Notes: a model not told the origin generated them from the letters alone. DNA of 64,000 bases from Paulownia fortunei (GCA_019321725.1 CM033116.1:13348841-13412840); one strand, 5' to 3'; counted from the stretch's first letter, positions 1 to 12,884 are shown. Numbers and translations are program-made.

Positions 1-2553
1 ACTGATGAACAGATTGTAGGACAATTTGAGAAATTAGACGAAAGCTATGACTCGGAACAGTTGGCTGCAGAAAGTACAAAGTCTTCTGAAGATTCTGAAG
101 AAAGATTAAAACCTGAACATGAAGAAATGGTTAATGTATCAACTAATGTTGAGAACCGCATCAATCTTGAATCAATTCAACATAGTGAAGGTGAACAAAG
201 TTCCGCTGAAGTAAGCATTATTCAGACTAGCCTACATTCTAATGATCCTCAAACACTCTCTTTGACGCCAAATGTGGCTGTCGAACATGTTCAAAGTTCT
301 TCCGTATCACCCAAATCTGTACTGCTACCAACATTTTCATTGGACCAAGGTTCCTTGTCAAGTTTTGATCATGATATTGATGAGGAGGTCCAGGAACTTG
401 GCGCACAGAGTGCAGAAGTTTTGAGTCCAGTTGCATTCCAGAACACAACAGCTTTGATGGAGCACTCAACAGCTCTCCCCTGCTTTGATGGAGATGTTGA
501 AGGATTACAGGTTCGTGAAATTTTGTCCAAGCAAGATACACACCTTTGTGAAAATATACATCAAAGCTTGAGTAGAGTGATCTTTAGTGAGTATATAGTT
601 GATAGAAACAACTACTGGAATTTATATAATGTTCAATATCTTCTATTACCATGTTTTTAGGCTACAATTATCTTTGAAATATGTGATCCAAGATATTCCT
701 TAGTATGTTCATGCACAGAAAATGATATCTCTCATTTCTTCGGTATCAAACACTCTAAAAGCACAAGAATATGAATATGGTAAGAAACAAGTATTGACTC
801 ACAGTTGCACCTCCTCACATAGCAGGAATCATCTGAACCTTCAAAGAGGTCTACTGTAGAAGCTGACGATACTGAATCTGTTAACAAACAGAAAATTCAT
901 GAAAATGGCGTAAAACCGAAAGAAGTTGCCAGTGGTAGCTCACAAATACCGGGTAGTCATGAAGCACCTGCAGAGGCAACAGAGGAAATTAGCTCTAGAT
1001 CCTTCAACAACAATGATGAAGTCTCTGGTAAAAATTTTGAAGCTGCAAATCCAACTGCTTTTAGCGAAAGTCTAGATGTAATTGACAACTCAAATTCATC
1101 AATATCTACTGAAGAGGTATGTTTATGTTTGGGGCTTCTTTAAGCCCTTTAAATTTATATTACTTACCAATAATAACTTTTTGGTCAGATGAGCATTCAG
1201 ATAGTTACTTCAACTTGTATATGCATGGATTATGTACTTGGTTTTTATTTGTTTGAACTGTGAAATCTTTTTCAAGGTTTTAGGTATATCTTTATTAACT
1301 GATATAATATCCATTCTTGTCAAATGGTCTCTTTTCTCTAAGCAACTCCAGCTTTATGGGATTATTCATCTATGTTTGTGTTTTCAATGTTTGTTCATGT
1401 GTACGATAATGTAAGCAGGAGTTGTCCAAGCATCAAGAGGTGGTTATTGGAGAAGCAACACATAATGATAGTAATAATTCAAGCAGCTACGAGGATCAGA
1501 GACAAGACTCAGCCTTACACGAAGATATGGGACATGAGCACTATCTAAAGAAGCCCAGGGATCATGAAAGACGAACACACTCAACTACTTCAAATTGTTT
1601 TGATAGGACAAAAGATGAAATTCAAAATTTTGATGCAGATGAAACTCCTGTTGCCCTCTCATGTCTAGTGGAAGGCAATGATGAGTCGGAATCCCATAAG
1701 AAGAATGAACACGATAGAAAAGCCCAGCAACATGCCAATTCACATGAATCAATGCCAGTCCCTGAACACAAACGAGAAGCCATTAATACTTTAATGGTGA
1801 AACCAAGTAGCCAATTACACAGACCAAACAAGAATGACTTGGAAAAACATCCCATCACTTGGACTGTAACAGAGGTATGCCTCAAATTTGAGCGAGGCTC
1901 TTTTTTATTTACTCTTATTTTTTTCTCGAGAAAAATGGTGAAGGATCACTTGTCATGTACCTCTTGGAAATGTACATTATAGTCCAATAAGTATTTGGTA
2001 GGTCATTCATTCTCATAGCTAGCAGAGAAGCATTCAAAAGGCACAAAAACTTAACTCCAAGTTACTAGTGAGTAGCTTTAGTAACTATCTACTTTATTCC
2101 AGGGCTGCGATTTTTTCCCCTTATTGCTGCTAAATTGTTTTCTTCGACAATTGTTTTCTTTGTTTCCATGTATAAATATACGTCAATGATTAGGTTTCAA
2201 AACTTTCAATATAGTGGCAGAAACAAACGCATACACACATCAAATATTTTGTAAATTTTGTCTCCTTAGTTGTCCAAGCGTAAGACTCACATTAGCAACA
2301 TTTGGTGATATTATGCAGGACCCGTAAATTCATCAAAGATACTCGTCCAAGAAGGCAAAGGTATGTAGTTACACATCAAAAGAAATGAAATTTGGCGACA
2401 TAAATGATCATTACTCCAAGTTAAACAAAGGCAGGGGAGTCGAAAAAGAATCCGGATCAAGATGATCATCTTTTTGTTGATGAGATACCTCATAAATGGA
2501 GAAATTGTAACATATTTGAGGACTTAGAAAGGCTGGTCATAAATTTAGCTTAG
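1..2553 (+). CDS. 3' part of an unrecognised acidic, Ser/Glu-rich protein gene
   Basis: I do not recognise this protein. The frame is open from base 1, so the 5' part lies outside the window. Proposed exons are <1-576, 826-1116 (or from 823), 1419-1874, 2026-2080, 2319-2360 and 2435-2553, stop TAG. Exons 2 and 3 are well supported: AG acceptors, GTATGT/GTATGC donors, phase 0, both ending in a Glu codon. The small exon 2026-2080 is inferred because it supplies the one-base phase shift that keeps the last two exons open; without it exon 3 meets a stop after two codons at 2319. The donor at 576 (GTGATC) is weak; a better-looking GTGAGT at 587 would put the next exon out of frame. The product is polar and low-complexity, rich in Ser, Glu, Asp, Asn, Lys and His, with no membrane segment or catalytic motif. 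The C-terminus is more ordered, with Trp/Cys/Phe/Leu (DEIPHKWRNC, then EDLERLV). Confidence 0.6.
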
Positions 2554-2709
2554 GTAGACCATAAAGGATAAGAGATAGAAGTGGTTCATACTTTTTGTAT
2601 TGGATTTGAATTAGTATGAAGAAAGTATTTTCCTTGTGCCCATGTTTGCCTTTCCTAAATATATGCAAACGCACACATGCTCACATACACACATGTATGA
2701 TATATTTAT
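2554..2709. other. 3' flank of the acidic-protein gene
   Basis: Probable 3' UTR and downstream DNA of the preceding gene. The last five bases, TTTAT at 2705-2709, directly precede an LTR start and nearly match TTTAC at 26927-26931. Confidence 0.4.
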
Positions 2710-3195
2710 TGTTAGAGTAGTGTCTGATGCATTAATTAGATTGGGCATCTTTTTAACAATCGTATTTGAGACAAAAGGCTCATTCTTTATCTTATGCTTC
2801 GCACTTTATTTCAGCACATTTGATAAATTTCTTAGATCAGAATTAGCAACGGGGCATGATCGGCATATGATGATAATCAGAACATGCCTCTATGATTTTG
2901 ATATTAAACTAGTAAGACCCACGCATACGATGCATACTCGCATTAGAAAAATACCTCATTTTATGGGCATCGATGTAGCGGTACTAATGCATGTATGCAG
3001 ATACTTGTTAGAGAACAAGTACAGCGAACTGGCCTACCGGAGATTATTAGTCAGAGATATTATCTGTCGGAATAAGAATCTCCAAGATATGATAATACAC
3101 GATTAGTTCTTAAACTTGAGGCATCATAGTGGCCTTGTGTACGCCATGTATCATTTTGGTATATCTTCTAATTACTTGACAATCACAAAAGGGAT
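2710..3195 (+). mobile_element. 5' LTR fragment of outer copia element D
   Basis: Begins TGTTAGAGTAGTG and follows the 3' LTR at 25342-26926 block by block: the stretch before 'cacatttgataaa', the 'gttagagaacaagtacag' block, and 'gatatgataatacacgatta' followed by 'cttgaggca'. Only about the first 485 bases are present. The match stops where the LTR of another element, F, ends, so F probably inserted here. The short ORF covering 2636-3106 is chance. Confidence 0.7.
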
Positions 3196-3573
3196 TGACA
3201 GAAATTAAAAACAATATACATGAGGCAAGTTCAAGAAAACTTACCAAAATTCGAACCCTTTTACCATGGTTGAATCACTTGTGTTCTTTCTCATTTGTGG
3301 CTCACTTTCATCCAAACCCGATCACATACGGAAAAGGTTTTGATCCACAATCCAAATATTTCCTCTAATGGGTTTATCTTCAATCTTTGATCACAATAGT
3401 CCTCTTTCTCTTTTTATTATTTTATCTTGCATTTTTTTTGTTATGTTGCAGAAAGTTTTTTTTATCGTTTTCTGCATATGTTAAAAGTGGGAGTTGCACT
3501 GGATTGATGGGAAGTTGGGATTGGTGGGAAGTTAATAATGTGTTGTGGGGTAGTTTTTTGCTACAAAAAAACA
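3196..3573 (-). mobile_element. 3' LTR of old copia element F
   Basis: Read on the minus strand it starts TG (base 3573) right after a purine tract and ends CA at 3196, about 378 bp. The boundaries come from the neighbouring polypurine tract and TG/CA ends only; no second copy is in the window. Confidence 0.5.
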
Positions 3574-3586
3574 CTCCCACCCAAAT
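3574..3586 (-). other. Polypurine tract of element F
   Basis: Minus strand reads TTTGGGTGGGAG immediately before the LTR TG. This is the usual place and composition of a plus-strand primer site between the pol end and 3' LTR of a copia element. Confidence 0.5.
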
Positions 3587-4837
3587 TCAATTTCAAACTA
3601 CTTGGGTCGGGTCAACCCTCATAAGTGACCTGTTAAAGATTTCTTACATCTCTCACTTGCACATGAGGGCTGAACCTTCTATGAACATTCTAAAGTTCAA
3701 AGAGATTGTATTCTATGCAATCCTAGAGATTTAACATAGCTTACAAATACATCTCTAGGTTGAGGCGAAGTGAATAGCTACTAGGAAATGCGTAGACATA
3801 CTTATTTCTTTGCAATGATATCTCTCACAAAATTACAGTATGTGTTTAGTTTTAATGCATTGGGATCTTTAGTACTGTAAGCAATAGCTGACTGATTATC
3901 TCAACATATTATTAGAGCTCCCACATAACTGCTTACAACTCCCAAATTGTACAAAACCTCTTAACCGAACACATCATGTTGCAGATATATGTGCCACATG
4001 TTATACTCAAACTGTGCACAATGTCACACATATTTGCTTCTTGCTACTGCAAGATATAACTTTGCCACATAAGAAAGCAAACTCGGAGGTAGATTTACAT
4101 TCATCTAAATCACCTCTTCAATCAATCAATATGTGCACTCTCTCAATCACAAAGAAAAAACTTTCCTTCATACTAAAAAGAAAACATCTGCAGTACTCAT
4201 AAAGTATCCAAACATTCACATTTTTATTATCTGTAACACCCCAATTACTACAGAACTATATATATAGTATAATTTAACATGATAGAGCCTGTGTGCATGC
4301 ATTATTATTTTTTTTCCTGCAACATACTAATAAATAATAAATATTTTCCCACTCACAGACTAATATATATACCTGCAGATGACCCATAACAATCATAATA
4401 TTTATATACCCGTGTACAGAAAAGTTATAAAAGTAACACATTGTACAAATCCCAAAACCTAATACAATAGACTACAAAATCAAATAAATTAACAATCAAC
4501 CCAACATGTCGTCATCCATGTACACTGATCCTCAAAACCTATAGGAACCCCAACAGCTTGCCCAGTAAGTCTATGGTATCAAGTATCACCAGACTCACCT
4601 ACAATGCATAAACTATATGACCTAACGCTCAGCAAGTAAAGATTATGCATGTCAAAGAATAATCCACAATATCAAGTCATGCATCTCAAAATGCTATGCC
4701 CACAATGCAATTCCATGCATCATAACATTTCTCTCAAAATCATTTCTTTTTTGGGCCCCTGACCAGATGCTACTATCCCATGCACCGGAAAAGGGCTCTG
4801 CACATCGCCATAATTCAATGGCCAATAATCATAAAAG

Positions 4838-4902
4838 CATGCAAATCCATGCACACTCATACACATGCAAATCCATGCATAAAACCATGCAAATCCATGC
4901 AT
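4838..4902 (+). repeat. Three copies of a CATGCAAATCCATGCA motif
   Basis: The 16-base motif occurs at 4838, 4864 and 4886, irregularly spaced (26 and 22 bases), inside the LTR-like part of element G. It contains ATGCAAAT. Confidence 0.8.
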
Positions 4903-5312
4903 ACTTCGGTGCACTAGTAGTGGTCAGTAAAATATTTTTCTTTCTCAAAATCATGCCGTGCAATGCACGATTTATCACAATGCTTGTATATGATGTATGC
5001 ACGTGCTAATGCCCATGTATGTATACTCAATGGACATGAATGACAGTAATGCATGCCCTCTACTACGCACATATGATCAATGGTATTACATATAAATCAC
5101 ACATTTACTATGTCTATGCATTGTAGTTGTACATGAATCTTTACTTACCTTTGATCGGTTGTGTGTTACTTCTAGATTTCTTAAGTATTACTCCCCAACC
5201 CTAGATGTGAAACAATCTCTAAAAATACAAGATATCAATCACCATCCTCAATTAATGAAGCATCTTTTATTGGCTGGGTGGCGGTTGGAGCTCCTGCAGG
5301 TATCTGAGAGAG

Positions 5313-5325
5313 TGGTATCAGAGCC
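5313..5325 (+). other. tRNA-iMet primer binding site of element G
   Basis: TGGTATCAGAGCC is the standard plant primer binding site complementary to the 3' end of initiator-Met tRNA. It shows that the DNA to its left is LTR. The exact LTR end before it is unclear. Confidence 0.8.
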
Positions 5326-5480
5326 CAGGTCTTGATTCTGTAGACTGTCCATATATATGATCTTAGAACTTGTGGAGCATAGCCACGCTAGTAAGTTTTA
5401 CATTATCATATATTGCATTACATATTCCATGAATTATATTGGCCATATGTTGTCAAACTTGTATAAAACAGCGCTGCAAA

Positions 5481-5513
5481 ATGGTGAGAACTCGTGGTGA
5501 GAGTAAGTGGTGA
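5481..5513 (+). pseudogene. Gag start remnant of element G
   Basis: ATG GTG AGA ACT CGT begins a gag-like frame at the expected distance after the primer site, but it stops at TGA after ten residues. The rest of gag is absent. Confidence 0.4.
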
Positions 5514-7882
5514 ATTATCTATTTATTAATATTTTGGTAAGACTAATTTTGTTTGATCCAATTCCAAATGCTCAAAATAAGGTCGATGAAAGGTTAGGAT
5601 TAAGATGAAAGGTAGAAAAGTCACTTAAATAGATTTTTGTGATAAGTGATTATAATCACTTAATAATAGAGAGGTGCGAAAATAAGGGATACGAAATTAC
5701 AAGACTAAGTTTTAGGTAATGTCATGTAGCTTTTTATTTGTTTTATTTAGTGGTATGAATGATATTTGTGATCTCAAGAAAATGTACAGATATCGGATAC
5801 TAGACGAGCTATTATGGAATATATCGTTAATATATAGTTTGCCACAAAAAAATATATCTCATGCATGCACACAGGTTCTATCATGTCAAATTATACTAAA
5901 TATCTAGTTGTGTAGTAATGGGGATGTTACATTATCCAATGTCACTCATTAGGATTGGATTGATACTTTCTGACCCATGGCATAACAAATATTTGGAGCA
6001 AGTACAGGCCATAATGCACATCAAGCTCCAAATAACAATCATTGAGATATAGTGGTTTAGACACTTCTCTTTGGAGTCTTTGGACACATTTTAAGACTGA
6101 AACTTCATATTATAGGAATATTTATGAGCTTAAAACTCTCCATTATTAATCGTTCTAAAATTCCATAAATATGGCTCTTAGCACAAAGTAAGATGTCTTT
6201 TGAACAATTTACATGGATTTTAACATAATGTACTGAATTTTACTCATCATGTTCTCCAACTCATAAGTTAAAAGACAATCATATCTCAATGGCATATACA
6301 TACTCTTTATCTTCTTAGTTAATATGATATCGCCAATAAAGATATAGAATTATAAACCTCTTAATAGACTTTTTCATAAGAGAATAATGGTCTTCATCTC
6401 TATGATGACAAATGTATGAGATCACCGCATTATGAAATCTCATATACCATCCTCTCAAAGTTGCATTGGATCATGAAGATTTTAAGTTCAAAAACTTTAT
6501 CTTCTTGGCCTTGTACTATGGAATCTTTCAAGCATTCTATAATGATTCTTTACATAATTCTCTATACAATAATTCTCCATTTAAGAATGCAGTCTTTAGT
6601 CTATTTGATTTAGATATCCATAATAACCAAGAAAATAAAATAGCGGCATATATCACCATCAGCAAAAAGGTTTGTCTTCAAAAGTATAACCTTTTTAACC
6701 GCTAGGCAAACTTTACACCTCATAATAAATATCAATCTTTGGTTATATTTTGAGAACACACTAATTCTCAGTAGCCTTATTCTAAAGTTTAACCAAAATT
6801 TCAAACTTGACTTGATTTTATAACCGACCATTTGTTATTGTGCCAAAAGTTGTAACTTATAGCAACTCTGAAACTTAAATCTTTAAATAGTGCAATAACC
6901 CAAATGCCACATTTGGCTGTGGTTTTTCCATGAGAGCAATTACTACCGCACAGGCTACCAATCACCTCCTCAACAACTTGCCACAAGAGTTATTGTACAC
7001 ACAGGCTAACAGATTTCATTGTTGCATAGTATTCTTCCATTGCTTTAATTCAATTACTCTTATAGGACATGATAGAGTCTAACCATATTATACTTTACAT
7101 CATCTTCTGAAGATTGTTTCGTGCTTGCACAAAGTTATGATTCAGTTTTAGCTTGATCACTTGAGTAAAATTACTCGCACTCAAAATAGGAAGCAATAAA
7201 TATTTTTACACCATAAGTGATAAAACTTGATCATTTAACTCAAGCAAGACTTCATTTTTTTTCCTTCCTAGGAAAATTATTCTCCGAAAATATAATATTT
7301 TGTGATCTAATGCGAGTCGTAATCCCATCTCCTTGTTCACTTAGAACATGTTCCCCCTTAGACTATTTGGTATATCTTCAAGATATACATTTGTTGTCTC
7401 AGTGATCTATTTTTCAAATTCATTTGAAAATTTTATGAGTAGAGATGATTAATCCCAATATCTAAGGTAGCTTAAGCCATATTATCTACATGTTCATAGC
7501 TCTTATGGAATGGAAATATTGATCATGAAGGTGTTGTGGTTAAGATATAGACTCTAATTAACCACATGATCTTCCTAATGAAAAATTCAACAAATTAACT
7601 TGAGTCTTCGTGGATCTCAAAATAATTTTCTATTCCTTCTTTTGAAACACCATTTTATACAAATGTGTTAGGAATAGTCAATTACTTTGTAACTCTTTCT
7701 TCATTACATTAATCATCTAAATGATCGAAAAATAATCATTCACGCCTTAGATCTAATCTCGAAGGTATATCAATGTGATTTTCTTCCATATTCTAAAACA
7801 CTCTAGTATTTCGGATTATGAGATATCAAATAGATATGATCAAGGCATATGAATATTTTGCAAATATAATGATGTATAAGAC

Positions 7883-10800
7883 TGATGAGATCTTGGCTCT
7901 TTTGCTTGCGCAATAGCTCCATTATTATCACAGTAAATCATAACTGGATCAACAATGGATGGAATTACATCCAACCCTTGGATGAAATTTCTAATCCAAA
8001 CAGCTTCTTTTGCTGCATCTGATGCAGCAATATATTCAGCTTCGGTGGTAGAGTCTGCAGTCGTCTCTTGCTTGGAACTCTTCCAACTGACCGCACCACC
8101 ATTCAAGGTGAATATGTATCCGGACATGGACTTTGAGTCATCTATATCGGACTGAAAACTAGAGTCTGTATATCCCTCCAGTTTTAGTTCTCCATTGCCG
8201 TATATCAGAAAGATATCCTTAGTCCTTCTCAAGTACTTGAGGATCATTTTAACGACTTTCCAGTGTTCTTCTCCTGGATTGGACTGATATCTACTCGTGA
8301 CACTCAGAGCATGTGTTATATCAGGCCTTGTACATAACATTGCATACATTATGCTCCCTATTGCAGAAGCATAAGGTATGCGAGCCATCTTTTCTCTCTC
8401 TTCAGGTGTCTTAGGAGACATAACTTTAGAGAGTGAAACCCCATGACTCATAGGCAGAAATCCTCTCTTGGATTCCTCCATGCTAAACCTTTTTAGCACT
8501 TTGTCTATGTACATGGACTGGAATAGTCCGATCATCCTTCTGGATCTATCTCTATAGATCTTTATCCCTAGGATAAAAGATGCATCTCCCAAGTCCTTCA
8601 TGGAAAACTGATTAGATAACCAAGTCCTCGTTGACTGCAACATCCCTACATCATTCCCAATGAGTAGGATGTCATCAACGTAGAGCACAACAAATGTAAC
8701 TGCACTCCACTAACCTTCTTATAGACACATGGTTCATCCGGGTTCTTATGAAAGTCAAACATTTTGATCGTTTCATCAAACTGGATGTTCCAACTCCTCG
8801 AAGCTTGTTTGAGTCCATAAATGGATCTCTGGAGCTTGCAAACCTTTTGCTCGCTCCCGCTGGATATGAAGCCTTCTGGCTGCTTCATGTAGATCTCTTC
8901 CTTAATGTTTCCATTAAGGAAAGCGGTCTTCACATCCATTTGCCATATCTCATAGTCATAATATGCAGATATGGCTAACAGTTTCCGTATGGATTTAAGC
9001 ATCGCTACTGGTGAAAAAGTTTCCTCATAATCAATTCCTTGCTTCTGAGTATAACCTTTTGCTACCAATCGTGCCTTATAGGTTGCTACCTCTCCATCTA
9101 CTCCAAGCTTCCGCTTGTAGACCCATTTGCAGCCAATGGGAACAATTCCCTGTAGTGGGTCCACCAAAGTCCATACCTTGTTGGAGTACATAGAGTCCAT
9201 TTCGGACTGCATAGCTTCTTGCCACTTCTTCGAGTCGATGTCAGACATCGCCTCTCCATAGCTTCTTGGATCATTATCCAAGGGGAGTCCCTCTTCTTTG
9301 TTCTCTAACAACAAGTTGTACCTCTTAGGTACCCTTGAGACCCTTTCGGATCTTCGAAGAGATTGTGCCTTAGAGGGTCCAGCATCAGCTGGTATACCAT
9401 TTACTGCGTCAGTTGAGGTGTTCTGTGGTTCTTGAACCTCTTCAAGTTCTACGACATTGTCACTTCCATCTGAAAGAAATTCTTCTTCAAGGAAGGTAGC
9501 ATTCCTCGAAACAAACACCCTTTGTTCCGTGGCATCATAGAAATAGTATCCAATAGACTCCTTTGGATACCCACAAACTTGCATAAGTTGGATCTCATAT
9601 CCAACTTATCTCCCACTAGCTGCTTCACATAAGCAGCACACCCCCATACCCTAAGGTATTTATAGGAAGGTGTCTTTCCATACCACATCTCATATGGTAT
9701 TTTAGGAACGGCTTTAGATGGCACCCTGTTTAATAGGTATGCCGCCGTTTCTAAGGCATAGCCCCAGAATGAAAGAGGTAATGAAGTGAAGCTCATCATA
9801 GATCTAACCATGTCCAACAAGGTTCGATTCCTGCGTTCCGCAACTCCGTTGAGTTGGGGAGTAGCAGGAGGAGTCCACTGTGAGAGAATCCCATTCTCTT
9901 TTAGATAATCTAAAAATTCTGTGCTTAAGTATTCACCTCCTCGATCAGATCGAAGAGTTTTTATACTTAATCTAGTTTGTTTCTCTACTTCAGTTCTGAA
10001 TTCTTTGAACTTTTCAAATACTTCAGACTTGTACCTTAAAAGGTACACATAACCATACCTAGAGAAGTCATCGGTAAAGGTTAAGAAGTAGTTATAGTTC
10101 CCATGGGCACTAACATTTAGTGGCCCACATACATCTGTATGGATCAAATCTAATAGATGCTTGGCTCGCTCCACTTGTCCAACAAATGGAGATTTGGTCA
10201 TCTTTCCTTTGAGGCAGGATTCACAAGTTGGTAGTTCTTGCTCTCTCGTTAGATCAAGCAATTGTGCCAATTTGTTAATTCTCTTCTCAGAAATATGTCC
10301 TAATCTTGCGTGCCACAGGCTCATTGAACTATGATTATCTAATTTTCTTTTATGTTGTTGAATTGTGAAAATGGGGTTATGGGGAGTAATAGTATATAAA
10401 CAATTCGTCAAAGAACCAGAATATATAAAATCAGAACGTTTGAAAATGGAACAATTTCCATTTTCAATGGTAAATCTAAAACCTTCTCTATCCAAAACTG
10501 GAATAGAGATAATGTTCTTAATAATATCTGGAACAAAAAGATAATTATTTAAAACTATTACATAACCATTCTCTAAAGCCAGATTAACGGTCCCTATAGC
10601 TAATGCAGCAACTCTTGCTCCATTTCCCATCCTAAGAACCGTTTCTCCTCCATCCAGCTTCCTACTTCTTGCCATCATCTGCAAATCATTGCAAATATGT
10701 GAGCCACAACCGGTATCTAATACCCAAGAAGTATTGTTAACCGACAAGTTAACTTCAACAAAATATATACCTGAACTCTTCAGGCTTGCAAGATACTCCT

Positions 10801-11591
10801 TGCAATTTCTCTTCCAGTGCCCTGGTTTGCCGCAGTAATGGCACTTGTCATTGGCTTGAGAAGAAACCTTTTTGACACCGCCCTTAGCTTTCAGCTTGTT
10901 GGGTTTAGAGGAACCCTTTCCCTTCTTCTTTCCTTTCTTGGGCTTTTTAGCATTTGATCCGGAAGAAGATCCAACAAGCAGAACCGGCTTGTTCCTTTTT
11001 CATGGTGGACTCAGCCGTCTTTAACATGTTCACAAGCTCAGCGAGACTAGTCTCCATGTTGTGCATGTTAAAGTTGACAACAAAGGTGTCAAATGATGGA
11101 GGCAGAGACTGCAGCAGAAGGTCCGTATAGAGTTCGTTCTCCATAACGACTCCAAGGGATGCCAGCCTTTCAATAAGGGCTATCATCTTCAATCCATGAT
11201 CATGGACTGAAGAGCCCTCAGTCATACGACATCTGAAAAGCTCTTTTGAGATCTGATATCTCGTCTCCTGAGTTCTTTCACCATACAACTCTTGTAGGTG
11301 AATGAGGATCCCATAGGCAGTATATTGATCCTCATTCTGCCTCTGTAGCTCATTTGACATCGATGCCAGCATGTAGCATCGAGCCTGCAGATTGTCATCA
11401 ACATGACGTAAATAACCTGCATAATCCTCTGAAGTAATATCCTCCGGCGGTACCAAAGGAGGCGCAGTGTCGAGGACATATGCCCTCTTCTCTGACTGAA
11501 GAACTATCTTCAGGTTTCTTAGCCAATCGACAAAATTAGGTCCAGTTAATTTGTTTTGTTCAATGATTGTTGCAAGTAGATTCTTTGCCAT
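7883..11591 (-). pseudogene. Copia gag-pol of element A, three frameshifts, 3' truncated
   Basis: Order on the minus strand is gag, protease, integrase, RT, RNase H, the Ty1/copia order. Gag starts at ATG 11591. A CCHC knuckle (CX2CX4HX4C) lies near 10850-10807. The protease DTG motif is near 10715. Integrase has the zinc-binding region with CESC and a core with TDVCGP, TDDFSR and RSDRGGEY. RT spans about 9190-8640 with YVDD near 8680. RNase H has GYTDSSF and TEAEYIAASDA. Compared with sister copies there is one inserted base near 10995 (end of gag) and single-base deletions near 9572 (integrase-RT) and 8710 (RT). RNase H ends at 7883. In-frame stops are few, so it is the best-preserved copy here, but it cannot make a complete polyprotein. 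Confidence 0.9.
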
Positions 11592-12884
11592 TTTAGTAGA
11601 ATAATCTACAAAATATGCAAGAAGCAGAAAATGAGTAAACTATGGGAAAAACATATTCATTTAATATAAGGTCTTTAATACTAAATGTCTCCCACTATTT
11701 TCTTCGAATTCCATCACCCCTAATGGAATTTTGGGAAATCAAATTTCCTAGTGAGCTTGAGGTCCAATGGAAATATTTCACACCCCAATTTTATGAGCCC
11801 ATGAAATATTTTTATCGGTAGTCAACTCTTTGACGATTGTATCACTATACAACCCTCAAGTTTGTTTTGCCTCACCTCTTCTCATATACCCCAATTTTAT
11901 GAGCCCATATGGTACTAAGTGTCAAACAATACCCATCAAACTTTCGTGTAGATAGAGCATCAAGATGTCCCACGACTCATGGTCAACATAATGATGATTC
12001 CATCCCACGAGCATCTCTATGCTTGGTAGAGATCACAGCTTTCCAACACAAGACCACCCCACGACTCATGGTCAGTGATCAAGTGCGGTAGCGGTCGTCA
12101 TGTCTCTATCTTTGATGGTAGGCATGGAACGATAGGTCCTACCTAACTTGTCCATTTTTGTTTGAAATCAAATTTTCAAAAAATTCTTTTACTTAATTTT
12201 AAAAAATTAAGTGGGGTTTAATTTTATCCAAGACCTCATCATAATTTAAATTATGTTGGTTATTTAATGCATGGCATCATAATATCATTCCACAAGCATA
12301 AAAGCATTAAATAAAATCCTAAGCATGCATCTAATACATACTTAAATAAATGGATGATCATGAACCAGTCCTATGCGGTCCATTTGAGCCAAAAATGGAC
12401 CTAAGGTCAGTCTAAGGGTAATAAAATGGAATAGAACCTATTCTATTACATAATTGTATCCCATACAATCATGGGCCTTCCTTTTTTATTCTCCTTCGTC
12501 TTCCAAAGAAAAAGAAAAACCTTACCTTCTATTCTACTCTCTTTACAGAAAATAAAATAACTTACATAAATGAAATAAGAGGCTCGTAGGCCCCTTTTAA
12601 AACCCAAAAATATTAAATAAAACCAATCACATTGGTCCAATGGCTCATGATCATCCCATACATGCTCATAATTAACATCATATGTAATTATCAAAATATG
12701 TAAATTTACCAAATTGTTAAACGCAATTTTTCTTTTAACTTGGTATAATTTTTAATTGCTTGAAAAATAATTTTTCTTTGAAAAACAATTTTTCAGAAAA
12801 AATTAAAATTAACATTTAATTTTAATATTCCAGAAAATAAAAAATAAAAAATAAAAAAAACGGACCCGGAACGACACGACGAGC
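11592..12884 (-). mobile_element. Leader of element A, shortened
   Basis: Untranslated leader matching the leaders of B and C. It stops at 'cgacgagca', where the GC-rich leader block begins in B and C. The GC block, primer site and LTR 3' part are missing. Confidence 0.7.

Larger units (their letters stand above)
4232..5931 (+). mobile_element. Gypsy-derived insertion G with inverted LTR-like ends
   Basis: Starts TGTAACACCCCAATTACTAC, a start common among plant Ty3/gypsy LTRs. The other end is the reverse complement of a related sequence (TGTAACATCCCCATTACTAC read from 5931 downward). The similarity between the two ends runs about 115 bp in inverted orientation. The insertion is flanked by TTATC at 4227-4231 and 5932-5936. 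Inside, left to right: an LTR-like body to about 5300, a tRNA-Met primer site at 5313, a leader, and a gag-like start at 5481 that stops after ten codons. Removing 1700 bp rejoins the pol reading of element F, so the borders are well supported. How it arose is inference. Confidence 0.75.
3784..7877 (-). pseudogene. Decayed copia RT/RNase H of element F, split by element G
   Basis: Minus-strand translation gives RNase H fragments between 4110 and 3784: a KSTS block, then SSKKQ, then DNQSAIAYS, then FVRDIIAKK, all broken by stops and frameshifts. Across the G insertion, 5990-5937 reads an ICYAMG block and KYQSNPNE followed by HW, the end of the reverse transcriptase domain, and this continues in the same direction into 4231-4110. 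From about 6100 to 7877 the strand has only weak hints of RT and the INT-RT linker and many stops; that part is an inference. F differs in sequence from the A/B/C family, so it is a separate and older copia lineage. No function remains. Confidence 0.65.

Noticed and set aside
4838..4902. CRISPR-like spaced repeats
   Set aside because: Three irregularly spaced short units in a plant LTR; no array structure.
5313..5325. tRNA-like sequence
   Set aside because: It is only the 13-base primer site, with no cloverleaf around it; the same applies at 22413 and 58696.
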